Below the pieces are notes generated by a model. The model was not told where the DNA came from. It did no database searches and was given only the letters and a program-made list of their open reading frames with translations. Position numbers and translations under genes: made by a program. A stretch of DNA of 64,000 nucleotides from Saprospiraceae bacterium (GTDB taxonomy: Bacteria; Bacteroidota; Bacteroidia; Chitinophagales; Saprospiraceae), in the NCBI GenBank assembly GCA_026129545.1, contig JAHCHX010000003.1:186001-250000 (forward strand), read 5' to 3'. Shown here in pieces: positions 43,126 through 51,997 of the stretch (positions within the stretch are counted from its first letter, which is position 1; every line of letters begins with the position of its first letter).

Positions 43126-43254
43126 AACTGTTTCAAAACCCAGCGTTGGGCAGGTGTGGCATGACCGCTTTGAGAGCAATGATAAAGTATGATTCCCACG
43201 AGTGGTCATGCCACACCTATTCAACCCTGGGTTTCGGATGGTTTTAAAAGAGTT
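43126..43254. repeat. 129-bp imperfect palindrome, possible MITE
   Basis: AACTGTTTCAAAACC (43126-43140) at the left and its near complement at the right end are inverted. Inside, CAGGTGTGGCATGACC pairs with GGTCATGCCACACCTA around a 37-base loop. It lies between the 3' end of the flavin reductase gene and the terminator of tRNA-Val (convergent). No clear target duplication is seen. It could be a miniature element or a large bidirectional terminator. Confidence 0.6.
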
Positions 43255-43261
43255 CACAAAC

Positions 43262-43290
43262 AAAAAAAGCCACCCCGTCCGAGGTGGCTC
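43262..43290 (-). terminator. Terminator of tRNA-Val
   Basis: AGCCACC (43268-43274) pairs with GGTGGCT (43283-43289), and an A-run follows (T-run on the reverse strand). It lies directly after the tRNA's 3' end. Confidence 0.7.
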
Positions 43291-43292
43291 TG

Positions 43293-43367
43293 TGGGCGCA
43301 GAAGGATTCGAACCTCCGACCCCCTGCTTGTAAGGCAGGTGCTCTGAACCAGCTGAGCTATGCGCCC
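43293..43367 (-). tRNA. tRNA-Val (anticodon TAC)
   Basis: The reverse strand gives a full cloverleaf. The acceptor GGGCGCA pairs with TGCGCCC, the D-arm is GCTCAGCTGGTTCAGAGC, the anticodon loop CTTACAA gives TAC, and the T-arm is GGAGGTTCGAATCC. CCA is not encoded. The promoter box is at 43386-43393. Confidence 0.97.
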
Positions 43368-43385
43368 AAATCGCAAAAGCGGCGG

Positions 43386-43393
43386 CAAATGTA
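43386..43393 (-). promoter_or_regulatory. Promoter -7 box of tRNA-Val
   Basis: CAAATGTA reads TACATTTG on the reverse strand, 19 bases upstream of the tRNA 5' end. Confidence 0.55.
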
Positions 43394-43457
43394 CGCGCAA
43401 GCCTTTTTGAAAACCAAACTGTTTTTCAAGAAAAAAAACCGCGCTTCAAAATCCTGT

Positions 43458-43465
43458 TACCTTTG
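43458..43465 (+). promoter_or_regulatory. Promoter -7 box (TACCTTTG) of the lipoprotein gene
   Basis: TACCTTTG lies 38 bases before the ATG at 43504. Confidence 0.5.
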
Positions 43466-43503
43466 AGCGTGTTATCGAATACGTTACGTTAACTATTGAC
43501 TCA

Positions 43504-43959
43504 ATGAAGCACCTTTCGCTTGGCGGCCTGACTTTAGTATCGCTCATCATTGGCTGTACTTCCCCACCCTATCTTTCGCCTGAGGAAACCGCGCAAACAT
43601 GGCAAGCATGTATTGACAAAAATCGGTTCGACTGCGCACGCGAGCTCAGCACGGGCGAGGCGCTGCTCTATGTGGATGAACTGGCCAGCTACAACAAGGG
43701 TACCGACACGTTGGATTGGGAAAACAATGTGCTGCTCAACCTGCAGTGCCAAATCACGGGCGACTCCGCTATTTGCAGCTACCACTTTGAAGACGAATTG
43801 GGCGAGCCGCTGCCCGGTTATTTGGGATTGTTGCGGGTCAAAGGCTATTGGTTGGTGAACCGTGTCAATTTTGATGAGTTGATGCCTGTTGACACCTTCC
43901 GACCCGGCGACGAAAACCTTGTCTTCCCGCCAGATTCGCTCGAGGGGGAATTGGAATGA
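43504..43959 (+). CDS. Lipoprotein of unknown function
   Basis: The 151-residue product has a signal peptide ending in a lipobox (LVSLIIGC, Cys18), so it is probably lipid-anchored. The mature part (about 120 residues) has two acidic strands (DWENNVLLNLQCQITGDSAICSYHFEDELG and LRVKGYWLVNRVNFDEL) resembling small NTF2-like or DUF4878-type lipoproteins. I do not recognise the family with confidence. It converges with the 59-residue gene at 43969. Confidence 0.7.
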   Translation: MKHLSLGGLTLVSLIIGCTSPPYLSPEETAQTWQACIDKNRFDCARELSTGEALLYVDELASYNKGTDTLDWENNVLLNLQCQITGDSAICSYHFEDELGEPLPGYLGLLRVKGYWLVNRVNFDELMPVDTFRPGDENLVFPPDSLEGELE

Positions 43960-43968
43960 AGCGACAGC

Positions 43969-44148
43969 CTAATCATCCGCATCACTTCTTTTTCCAAAAG
44001 GTATGGCGCCAAACCACGCAAGGCATCCCAACAGCATAAGCGTTTTGTGAGTGTCGAGCGTGATGCTTCCTTCAAATACAAGTATGGAGGGCAGCAAGGT
44101 CAGCACTAAACCAAGTGCTCGCAACAAGTGGAAAATACCTTTTTTCAT
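43969..44148 (-). CDS. Small membrane protein coupled to the permease gene
   Basis: This 59-residue protein (two membrane helices at about 9-28 and 37-52, basic ends) starts at the ATG 44146-44148. Its start overlaps the permease's TGA by 4 bases (ATGA), so the two are translationally coupled. The function is unknown; it could be a small accessory subunit of the transporter. The longer frame running to 44889 on this strand overlaps the permease and is a shadow. Confidence 0.65.
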   Translation of the reverse strand: MKKGIFHLLRALGLVLTLLPSILVFEGSITLDTHKTLMLLGCLAWFGAIPFGKRSDADD

Positions 44149-45533
44149 GCCGTCTTTTTTTGAAAAAAATAACTCAGCAGCGCATACACGGCGACTGCCA
44201 CAAACCACCCCGGCAAACCAAGGAAGAATATCTCCACCCCGAAGGCACGATTGATGAAGACACAGGCCCCAAGCGTCAAGAACCAAGTAAGCGCCGCAGC
44301 CCAGTTCCAGTGCAGATGCCGCAGCGCCGCCAAATTGCTTTGAAGCCCCCATTTCGGGAATATCCAAACATCCATGAAAATGATGGCCCCCATCGGCATC
44401 AGCAAAAGGCCGTAGAGCGCCACAAAATCGAGCAGGCGCATGACCAATGCGGGAAAACAAGCCGCCACGGTGGTTATCAATCCTACAATTAAAGTCACTT
44501 TCCATGTTTTTGAAGCAGGCATCACAGCCTGCACCGCCAGTCCCGCGCGGTAGATGGTCGGGTTGGCGGTGGTCCAGCCTGCCACGATGACGCACACCGC
44601 GCCCGCCACGCCAGCGGCATAGTAGGCGATGGGGCCGGGAGCAAATTCTTGCGCGTTTTGGCTTTTTTGCAAAAAAACAGCGTACAGAATGCCCGATGCC
44701 AACCATGCCAAGTAATGCCCGACAAACATTCCGCCTGCGGAGGCAAAGCCCGCGTGCCACGACTTGGCATAGCGCAACACCGACAAATCCGCCATGCCGA
44801 TGTGCATAGCCATGTTGCAAAACCACGCAAAAAACAAAACGTGCCAAAAGCCGAATTTCGATTGCCCTTCTATCGGCACACCTGTCCAAATTTTACTTTC
44901 GGCAACCGACCAAAAATCGCCCGCGTCGCTGACACCCAACTCCGGCAACACAGCAATGGCTGCCGCAAGAAAGACCAGAATCATCCACGGGGCAGCCAAG
45001 TTGGAAAAGCGCGACACTTGGTCGTAGCCAAGCATGGCCACCAGCGTCGTCGCCACCCCAACAACCAACACCGTGACAACCCAGCCCACGCCCGAGGGTA
45101 GCCAATCAGACAGCTTGGCCATCGGCAAATCGAAAGGGATACCCACCGCCGTGGCCGACACAGCTATCATGGAGCCTGCGAGAAAACAAAACATCAGCGC
45201 ATTGACGAGATTGTAGAGCGTGACCAACCGTTTCCCGCAAATTTTTTCCAGCTTGAAATACAGGGTGATGCGCTCCCGCACCGCGATGGGCGCACAAAGG
45301 AACGCCCAGCTCAACACAGCCAACAAGTTGCCCACCAACAACCCTAGCACCAAGTCGCCCGCCGCAACCCCGTGCGCCACGAACAACGGGCCGATGACGA
45401 ACTCCGTGCCAGCGGTATGTTCGCCCGCGTACATTCCAAGAAAGCTGCGCCAACTTTTCCATCGCGTGGCTGGCACAGGCGCTTTTTCAAATTCCTGCAC
45501 GCTTTCGAGGCGGGCGCCGAGTTTTGAAAACAT
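44145..45533 (-). CDS. NCS1-family permease (cytosine/purine-type)
   Basis: The 462-residue protein has about 12 membrane helices. It matches nucleobase-cation-symport-1: SWRSFLGMYAGEHTAGTEFVIGPLFVAHGVAAGDLVLG near the N-terminus, then GYDQVSRFSNLAAPWMILVFL and VVAGWTTANPTIYRAGLAVQA. NCS1 members move pyrimidines, purines, hydantoins or thiamin precursors. It is divergent from the rhamnose genes (190 bases), so it could carry a related sugar or an unrelated base; this cannot be told. The coupled 59-residue gene follows. Confidence 0.85.
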   Translation of the reverse strand: MFSKLGARLESVQEFEKAPVPATRWKSWRSFLGMYAGEHTAGTEFVIGPLFVAHGVAAGDLVLGLLVGNLLAVLSWAFLCAPIAVRERITLYFKLEKICGKRLVTLYNLVNALMFCFLAGSMIAVSATAVGIPFDLPMAKLSDWLPSGVGWVVTVLVVGVATTLVAMLGYDQVSRFSNLAAPWMILVFLAAAIAVLPELGVSDAGDFWSVAESKIWTGVPIEGQSKFGFWHVLFFAWFCNMAMHIGMADLSVLRYAKSWHAGFASAGGMFVGHYLAWLASGILYAVFLQKSQNAQEFAPGPIAYYAAGVAGAVCVIVAGWTTANPTIYRAGLAVQAVMPASKTWKVTLIVGLITTVAACFPALVMRLLDFVALYGLLLMPMGAIIFMDVWIFPKWGLQSNLAALRHLHWNWAAALTWFLTLGACVFINRAFGVEIFFLGLPGWFVAVAVYALLSYFFQKKTA

Positions 45534-45726
45534 TTTGCCGATGTTGATGAATTTTTTCCGAGCGCCAAGGTGAGCATTTTACAGAAAAAAAAACACGCAA
45601 AACGAAAAAAAGCAACCAGCCAAACTCGCCCCGCACAACCTAACTTTACGCCCCACATTTCACCCCCACAAACCCTTGCGGGAGCCCCCCCTTTTTGCGT
45701 CAATATATTTTTTCAAACAAAATTCC

Positions 45727-47829
45727 ATGACCGTGCCTGCTGCGTTCAATCACGTCAAGTATCTCTGGGACGAACAAAAAGCCGCCGAATTGGCGGGCGA
45801 CGAAATCGCGCTCTTTCTCTACCGCTCCAACATTTTGGGGGCAGACCTGCGCATCACCAATTATGGCGGCGGCAACACATCCTGCAAAACCATCGAACGC
45901 GACCCGCTCACTGGCGCGGCAGTAGAGGTGCTGTGGGTGAAAGGCTCTGGCGGCGACATCGGAACCCTCACGCGCAGGGGCATCGCAGGCCTGTATGTGG
46001 AAAAACTGCACCAACTGAAAAACCGATACCGAGGCATCGAATGGGAGGACGAAATCGTGGAACTACAACGCCATTGCCTTTTCGACCTCGATAGTGCCGC
46101 GCCGAGCATTGACACACCCCTTCACGGCCTGCTCCCCTTCCGACACATTGACCACCTCCACCCCGATGCCGTCATCGCGGTGGCCGCAGCCAAAGAAAGC
46201 CGCGCCACCACCCGCGATATTTGGGGCGACGCTATGGGGTGGGTGCCTTGGCAACGCCCCGGCTTCGACTTGGCGCTGCAGATGGAAAAATGCCTGCAAG
46301 AAAACCCCGACATTCGAGGCATCGTGCTGGGCGGGCACGGCCTTTTCACTTGGGGCGACACCTCTCACGCTTGCTACATCAACAGCCTCGAAGTCATCGA
46401 AATGGCATCCGCGCACATCGAGCGGCATCTGGGCAAAAAACGCCCGGTGTTCGGAGGCTCAAAAGTCAAAAGCCTCCAAGCGGAAGCCCGCCAGTCACAA
46501 GCAGCCCGCATCGCCCCAGTATTGCGCGGGTTGTGCTCGAGCCACCGCCGAATGATTGGCCACTTCACCGACGACGAACGGGTGCTTGAGTTCATCAACT
46601 CGCACGATTTGGGACAACTGGCCCCGCTTGGCACCAGCTGTCCCGACCACTTTTTGCGCACCAAAATCCAGCCTTTGGTCTTGCCAATCGCTCCCGATGC
46701 GGACACGTCCGACCTCCGTGCCATCCAGTCAGCCTTATCACCCGCATTCGAGAGCTACCGGCGCGAATATGCCGCCTACTATGAGGCATGCAAGCACCCC
46801 GATAGCCCTCGAATGCGCGACCCCAACCCGGTCGTGTTGCTCTATCCGGGCGTGGGGATGTTCACTTTTGCAAAAGACAAACAGACGGCACGGGTGTCCA
46901 GCGAATTTTATCTCAACGCCATCAACGTGATGCGCGGCGCGGAGGCCATTTCCGAATACACTGCCCTACCCCGTCAGGAAGCCTTCAATATTGAGTATTG
47001 GCTGTTGGAGGAAGCCAAATTGCAGCGTATGCCAAAAGAAAAACCGCTATCCCGCCGCGTGGCATTGGTGACGGGGGCTGGCGGTGGCATCGGCAAGGCC
47101 ATCGCAGACAAACTGGCTACCGAAGGTGCCAACGTGATGCTTGCCGACATTGTGGAAGAACGCCTCGTCGAGGCCGCGAAATCATATTCCCGCGATGCCG
47201 CAGCCTACACCGTTTGCGATGTGACGAACGCCGAATCCGTGCAACAAGCCTTCGCTCGCACCTGCCTGATGTTCGGGGGCGTTGACATCGTGGTGCACAG
47301 CGCGGGTTTGGCCATTTCAAAACCCCTGCTCGACACCACCCTCGACGATTGGAACCTCTTGCAAGACGTGCTCGTGAAAGGACAATTTCTCTTGGATAAA
47401 AATGCCGTAGCCATCATGCGAGCGCAGGGATTGGGAGGCGACATCGTGCATATCGCCAGTAAAAACGGCCTCGTGGCTGGCCCCAACAACATCGCCTATG
47501 GCGCAGCCAAGGCCGCCCAGCAACATATCACGCGACTGTTGGCCGCCGAGGTGGCGCAGGATAAAATTCGGGTGAACACGGTGAACCCGGACGGTGTCAT
47601 CATAGGCAGCAAAATATGGGAGGGAGCGTGGGCCGAAGGCAGAGCCAAAGCCTACGGCATCTCCGTGGAGGAGTTGCCGCAATACTATGCCCAACGCAAC
47701 CTGATGCACGAAATCATTCGCCCGGAAGACATTGCCAATGCCGTGTTCGCGTTCGTCGCCCTCCTCGACAAAAGCACGGGCAGCATGCTGAATGTGGACG
47801 GCGGCATGGCGGCGGCTTTTGTGCGGTGA
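45727..47829 (+). CDS. rhaEW-like: Bifunctional rhamnulose-1-phosphate aldolase / lactaldehyde dehydrogenase
   Basis: The 700-residue protein joins two domains. The N-terminal class II aldolase-like part (about 1-420) carries NYGGGNTSCK and the metal ligands in HGLLPFRHIDHLHPDA and GGHGLFTWG. The C-terminal part (about 440-700) is a short-chain dehydrogenase with TGAGGGIGKAIA (about 447-458) and an active-site YGAAK near 590. The fused enzyme cleaves rhamnulose-1-phosphate and oxidises or reduces lactaldehyde, as in many Bacteroidota and Bacilli. The ATG at 45727 begins the protein-like region. An upstream TAACTTTA lies at about 45640. Confidence 0.93.
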   Translation: MTVPAAFNHVKYLWDEQKAAELAGDEIALFLYRSNILGADLRITNYGGGNTSCKTIERDPLTGAAVEVLWVKGSGGDIGTLTRRGIAGLYVEKLHQLKNRYRGIEWEDEIVELQRHCLFDLDSAAPSIDTPLHGLLPFRHIDHLHPDAVIAVAAAKESRATTRDIWGDAMGWVPWQRPGFDLALQMEKCLQENPDIRGIVLGGHGLFTWGDTSHACYINSLEVIEMASAHIERHLGKKRPVFGGSKVKSLQAEARQSQAARIAPVLRGLCSSHRRMIGHFTDDERVLEFINSHDLGQLAPLGTSCPDHFLRTKIQPLVLPIAPDADTSDLRAIQSALSPAFESYRREYAAYYEACKHPDSPRMRDPNPVVLLYPGVGMFTFAKDKQTARVSSEFYLNAINVMRGAEAISEYTALPRQEAFNIEYWLLEEAKLQRMPKEKPLSRRVALVTGAGGGIGKAIADKLATEGANVMLADIVEERLVEAAKSYSRDAAAYTVCDVTNAESVQQAFARTCLMFGGVDIVVHSAGLAISKPLLDTTLDDWNLLQDVLVKGQFLLDKNAVAIMRAQGLGGDIVHIASKNGLVAGPNNIAYGAAKAAQQHITRLLAAEVAQDKIRVNTVNPDGVIIGSKIWEGAWAEGRAKAYGISVEELPQYYAQRNLMHEIIRPEDIANAVFAFVALLDKSTGSMLNVDGGMAAAFVR

Positions 47830-47985
47830 GCGCGTGATGGGAAGCCTCGTTCGCAAGGGCCTTTCTTTTTCATCTTTCTAAAAAAGGCAAAACTTACCCA
47901 TGATGTCTTTCGCTGGAATCCGATTTTTGCCGAAGTCGTCTGTCTTCTAAAGACGGTTTGTCAAAATCAATAAAACCAACCCAAC

Positions 47986-49254
47986 GTGACGATTCATACC
48001 TCTCACATCGAAGCACACAACGACAAACGCATCGGCGAACATCGAGCGCAATATGCTTTTTTGGAGCAGCAACTCGATAAAAAAGGACTTCGCGCCGACG
48101 ACATAGCGAAACGTGTCGCCGCCTTTCAGGTAGCCGTGCCGAGCTGGGCATTGGGAGCGGGCGGCACGCGATTTGGGCGTTTCCCTATCGGAGGAGAGCC
48201 GGGCAATTTGACACAAAAACTCGACGACGCGGGGCTTTTGCACGCGCTCACCCGCTCCGCAGGCGCTATTTCACTGCATATTCCCTGGGACGTGCCCACT
48301 GACCCGGCTGCCACCCGTGAGCAGGCCGATGCGCTCGGCATCCGCTTCGACGCTGTCAATTCCAACACCTTCCAAGACCAGCCGGGGCAGCACCTCTCCT
48401 ACAAATTTGGCTCCCTGTGCAACGTGACCCCCGCGGTGCGCCAGCAAGCCATCGAGCACAATCTGGAAGTCATCGAAATAGGGCGGCAACTCGGCTCGAA
48501 AGCCATCACCGTGTGGCTGGCCGACGGCTCATCTTTCCCGGGACAATTGGACTTTCGCCGAGCCTTGCTACACACACAGGAAGCCTTGCAAGAAATCTAT
48601 CGCCATTTGCCGGATGATTGGCGAATGTTCATAGAGTACAAGCCTTATGAGCCTAATTTTTACTCAATGGTCGTGCAAGATTGGGGCACCTCATATTTTC
48701 TGGCGCAATGCTGCGGGGAAAAAGCCTTTTGCTTGGTGGACCTCGGCCATCATCTGCCAAACACCAACATTGAACAAATCGTGGCGACGCTCCTCATGCT
48801 TCGCAAACTCGGCGGCTTTCATTTCAACGACAGCAAATACGGCGACGACGACCTCACTACTGGCAGCATCAGGCCATATCAACTTTTTCTCATTTTCAAT
48901 GAATTGGTGGATGGAATGGAGGCGAACGAATTGGCATGGATGATTGATGCCAGCCACAACCTCAAGGACCCGCTCGAAGACCTCATGCAAAGCTTGGAGG
49001 CCATCCGATTGGCATTCGCACAGGCGCTGCTGGTGGATAGGGATGCGCTTCGGGAAGCACAAGCCGACAACGATGTGACACGCGCCCAGACACTGTTGCA
49101 GGATGCGTTTCGCACCGACGTGCGGCCTTTGCTGCGAGAGGCCCGGCGGCGCAGCGGGGCAGCCTTGGAGCCGCTTGAACTCTACCGCGACCTCAATGTG
49201 CGCGGTCGGCTTATCGCCGAGCGGGGCACCAAAACAGTGGCTACCGGGCTTTGA
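47986..49254 (+). CDS. rhaI: L-rhamnose isomerase (RhaI type)
   Basis: The 422-residue TIM-barrel enzyme converts L-rhamnose to L-rhamnulose. It belongs to the RhaI/xylose-isomerase-like type, not E. coli RhaA. Metal-binding and catalytic stretches are FIEYKPYEPNFYS, CLVDLGHHLPNTN and GFHFNDSKYGDDDLTTGS. The N-terminal block AFQVAVPSWALGAGGTRFGRFP is characteristic. Translation begins at GTG 47986; the intervening 156 bases from rhaEW hold no gene. A rhamnulokinase is not in the window. Confidence 0.94.
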   Translation: MTIHTSHIEAHNDKRIGEHRAQYAFLEQQLDKKGLRADDIAKRVAAFQVAVPSWALGAGGTRFGRFPIGGEPGNLTQKLDDAGLLHALTRSAGAISLHIPWDVPTDPAATREQADALGIRFDAVNSNTFQDQPGQHLSYKFGSLCNVTPAVRQQAIEHNLEVIEIGRQLGSKAITVWLADGSSFPGQLDFRRALLHTQEALQEIYRHLPDDWRMFIEYKPYEPNFYSMVVQDWGTSYFLAQCCGEKAFCLVDLGHHLPNTNIEQIVATLLMLRKLGGFHFNDSKYGDDDLTTGSIRPYQLFLIFNELVDGMEANELAWMIDASHNLKDPLEDLMQSLEAIRLAFAQALLVDRDALREAQADNDVTRAQTLLQDAFRTDVRPLLREARRRSGAALEPLELYRDLNVRGRLIAERGTKTVATGL

Positions 49255-49396
49255 CGAAACGCTTTCGGGTCTGGCACGAACGATAGGGGCCCGTCAATCA
49301 ATACCTTGATTCACCAAGTTTTTGGGCAATCACCCCACTCCCAAATAAGCACAACCTGTCCCAAAACATCGAGATTGGCACACTGCCAAATTGCGC

Positions 49397-50596
49397 TCAA
49401 TCCTTGTACGGGTCGTACATATCCGGCGCGGCCATCGCCACGCCGATGGGCTTGAGGCGGTGGCATATTTCGATGGTGCCCTCGTGGAAGGCCAGCACTT
49501 GATAAAGTTTTTTGTAGCACTCTGGTGCCTCGTCGGCACCGCCGCCGCGCAGTGTGATGCCTTTTTTCTTTATCTCTTTTTTCACTTTTGGCCAGTCCAC
49601 CTCCCCTTTTGTCAGGTATTCCACCTTGCCGTTTTTCCAGCGCTTTTTCCCGGCGGCTTTGTTGCGGCTCATGGCGCGGCCCGCGCCGTGCACCGTTGAG
49701 TACAAGCCTTTTTTGCTCAAATCTGAATCCACTCCTCTCACAATTACCGAAATGTCGGACATGTTCGCCCCGATGAAACCATATTGGCCCGGAAAAGCAG
49801 GAGTGGCCCCTTTTCGCACGACGTAGTATTTCTCGCCGAAATGCGCCTCTTCCCACAGGAAGTTGTGGTGGTTGTGGACTTCGAAGACGGACTCCGCACC
49901 GAGGATTTCCAGCACTTTGGCTACCACCACATCGCGGCCAGCGTAAGCATACTCGCCAGCGAGGCGCATGGCAGCGAGATAGTCCTGACCAAGTTCTGAG
50001 TTTGCGTCGAAGAGGATGGGTGGTGCGTCCATGCCGCCTTCGTTCACATGGTCGTCGAAGGTTTTGCCTTTGGAAAGGGCGATAAAGCCCGTGGTGGTCT
50101 TGTGGCCGAAACCGCGCGACCCGAAGTGAACACCCACCCATACCCAGCCTTCTTCGTCCTCAAACAAATCCACGAAGTGATTGCCGGAGCCAACCGTGCC
50201 GAGTTGGTTCATGGCGGCTTGAATCATTTTGCGCTGAGGCTTGAACTCGGCCTTGGCGATGAGGTCGAATACCGGGTGGTCAATGGGCTTGGGGTTGGGG
50301 CGACCGATGCCGAAGCCAATTTGCTTGAAAATTTCGTCCATCGCCTTCTCGGTGTCGAGGTCGGCGGCGCGAATGTTTGTTTGGCAGGCTTTGTTCCCGC
50401 AGGCGATATCGAAGCCCACGCCGGAAAGGCTGATTTTGTCTTTGTACGCCATCACGCCACCGATGGGGTGGCCGTAGCCATAGTGCGCGTCGGCGGTCAA
50501 GGTGCCGAGGTCGTCGGGCGAAGAGGCGCATCGGCGGATTTGCTCGATGGCTTTCTCGTCAATGATGGGTTCGCCGAAAATTTGCAGGTGTGTCAT
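49397..50596 (-). CDS. rtcB: RtcB-family RNA ligase
   Basis: The 399-residue protein joins RNA 2',3'-cyclic phosphate or 3'-phosphate ends to 5'-OH ends. It uses GTP and manganese. Conserved stretches are ADAHYGYGHPIGGVMAY, GVGFDIACGNKA (metal Cys), VGSGNHFVDL, VHFGSRGFGH and GAGRAMSRNKA, which carries the guanylated His region. At about 400 residues it matches the family. The upstream frame from 50725 lacks protein character. It converges with rhaI and has no obvious operon partner other than the small membrane gene above it. Confidence 0.93.
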   Translation of the reverse strand: MTHLQIFGEPIIDEKAIEQIRRCASSPDDLGTLTADAHYGYGHPIGGVMAYKDKISLSGVGFDIACGNKACQTNIRAADLDTEKAMDEIFKQIGFGIGRPNPKPIDHPVFDLIAKAEFKPQRKMIQAAMNQLGTVGSGNHFVDLFEDEEGWVWVGVHFGSRGFGHKTTTGFIALSKGKTFDDHVNEGGMDAPPILFDANSELGQDYLAAMRLAGEYAYAGRDVVVAKVLEILGAESVFEVHNHHNFLWEEAHFGEKYYVVRKGATPAFPGQYGFIGANMSDISVIVRGVDSDLSKKGLYSTVHGAGRAMSRNKAAGKKRWKNGKVEYLTKGEVDWPKVKKEIKKKGITLRGGGADEAPECYKKLYQVLAFHEGTIEICHRLKPIGVAMAAPDMYDPYKD

Positions 50597-50728
50597 TAGA
50601 GTCAGTTTGCAGTCGGGGGCGACGCGAGTTGGGGGTTGCAGGAAAAAAATCGGCGTGAAAACATGAGGGGCACGGCTGAAAGTTCCGACTTGGCTGACGT
50701 GGGGGGGGGGGATGTTGATATGCACACG

Positions 50729-50965
50729 TCATTGCTCTCCCCCGCTCTCCCGCCGCTCGCGCTCCCAGTCCGTTCGCGCCAACACGATGACGACGAAGCC
50801 CGCGATGACCATGATGATTTTCACCACGAAGGCGAACAGTCGCCCCATTTTTTCCAAAAAGGAAAGAAACACCCATTGCACGCCCACCAATTGAAGGATA
50901 AGCGCCGAAAATCCAATGATGATGAGCGCAAAGCCAAGCAGCGTCAGCAATCCTTTATTTTTCAT
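50729..50965 (-). CDS. Small two-helix membrane protein
   Basis: The 78-residue protein has two hydrophobic stretches (about 7-28 and 43-60), with a charged Arg/Glu tail (TDWERERRESGGEQ). I do not recognise it. It begins at the ATG 50963-50965 and lies 132 bases upstream of rtcB on the same strand. Cotranscription is possible. Confidence 0.55.
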   Translation of the reverse strand: MKNKGLLTLLGFALIIIGFSALILQLVGVQWVFLSFLEKMGRLFAFVVKIIMVIAGFVVIVLARTDWERERRESGGEQ

Positions 50966-51038
50966 GCTTTGTTGATTTGCCCACCCGAAAGAGCTGGTCG
51001 GGCGGGTTGATTGGTTGATTTGTTGAACGGAACACCAC

Positions 51039-51046
51039 TAACTTTG
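51039..51046 (+). promoter_or_regulatory. Promoter -7 box (TAACTTTG) of the HMG-CoA lyase gene
   Basis: TAACTTTG lies 70 bases before the TTG start at 51117. Confidence 0.5.
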
Positions 51047-51116
51047 GCCATCCAAATTTGTTTAGCCTGACCAACATAAATCGTAGGAACTTGCCCTACC
51101 ACAAAACTTCACCACC

Positions 51117-51980
51117 TTGCCGCAATCCACTATCAAACTCATCGAATGCCCCCGCGATGCCATGCAGGGGCTGAACGACTTTATCGAAACCGACGTGAAA
51201 GCCGCCTACATCAACCAGCTGTTGCGCGTGGGTTTCGACACGATTGATTTTGGGTCGTTTGTCAGCCCCAAAGCGATTCCGCAGATGCGCGACACTGCCG
51301 AGGTGCTGGCAAAGTTAGACCTTTCCAACACGGCGACGAAATTGCTTGCCATTGTGGCCAATGAGCGCGGGGCGCAGGATGCCTGTCGTTTCCCCGAAAT
51401 CCAGTATCTGGGCTACCCGTTCAGCATCAGCGAGACGTTTCAGTTGCGCAACACGAACGCCACCATCGCCGAAAGCGTGGAACGCACGAAGGCGATTCAG
51501 GAACTCTGCGAACAGCACAACAAACAGTTGGTGCTTTATATTTCGATGGGTTTTGGCAATCCTTACGGCGACCCGTGGAATGTGGAGATTGTGCACAAAT
51601 GGGTGGATGCGCTGGTGCCTTTTGGCATCAAAATTTTCTCGTTGTCGGATACGATTGGTTGCTCCAACCCGCAAAATATCTCCTATTTGTTCGGAAATTT
51701 GATTCCTGCTTACCCGGATATCGAATTCGGCGCGCACCTGCACACGCTGCCGCACAACTGGCGCGAAAAAATAGATGCCGCTTGGCGCAACGGTTGCCGC
51801 CGCTACGACGGCGCCATGCGCGGCTTCGGCGGCTGCCCGATGGCGAAAGATGACCTGACGGGCAACATGGCGACGGAAAATTTGGTGGCTTTTTTCGACG
51901 ATGTGCAGGCTGAGTTGGGTATGAATCGTGCAGCGTTTGGGGAGGGTTTGCGGATGGCGGGGGAGGTGTTTCCGCATTGA
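51117..51980 (+). CDS. mvaB: Hydroxymethylglutaryl-CoA lyase
   Basis: The 287-residue TIM-barrel enzyme splits HMG-CoA to acetyl-CoA and acetoacetate, the last step of leucine breakdown. It has LIECPRDAMQGL (Asp and Arg of the catalytic end) and the DTIDFGSFVSPKAIPQM strand. ISMGFGNPYGDPW and HLHTLPHNW (metal His) follow, then the Cys signature GFGGCPMAKDDLTGNMATE. Translation seems to start at TTG 51117, since no ATG lies before the conserved ECPRD block. It is alone, with a promoter box upstream. Confidence 0.92.
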   Translation: MPQSTIKLIECPRDAMQGLNDFIETDVKAAYINQLLRVGFDTIDFGSFVSPKAIPQMRDTAEVLAKLDLSNTATKLLAIVANERGAQDACRFPEIQYLGYPFSISETFQLRNTNATIAESVERTKAIQELCEQHNKQLVLYISMGFGNPYGDPWNVEIVHKWVDALVPFGIKIFSLSDTIGCSNPQNISYLFGNLIPAYPDIEFGAHLHTLPHNWREKIDAAWRNGCRRYDGAMRGFGGCPMAKDDLTGNMATENLVAFFDDVQAELGMNRAAFGEGLRMAGEVFPH

Positions 51981-51997
51981 AAAAGGCGAAATTCTCC

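Noticed and set aside
44149..44889. Longer version of the 59-residue protein
   Set aside because: The frame upstream of 44148 overlaps the NCS1 permease on the same strand in another frame and is not protein-like.
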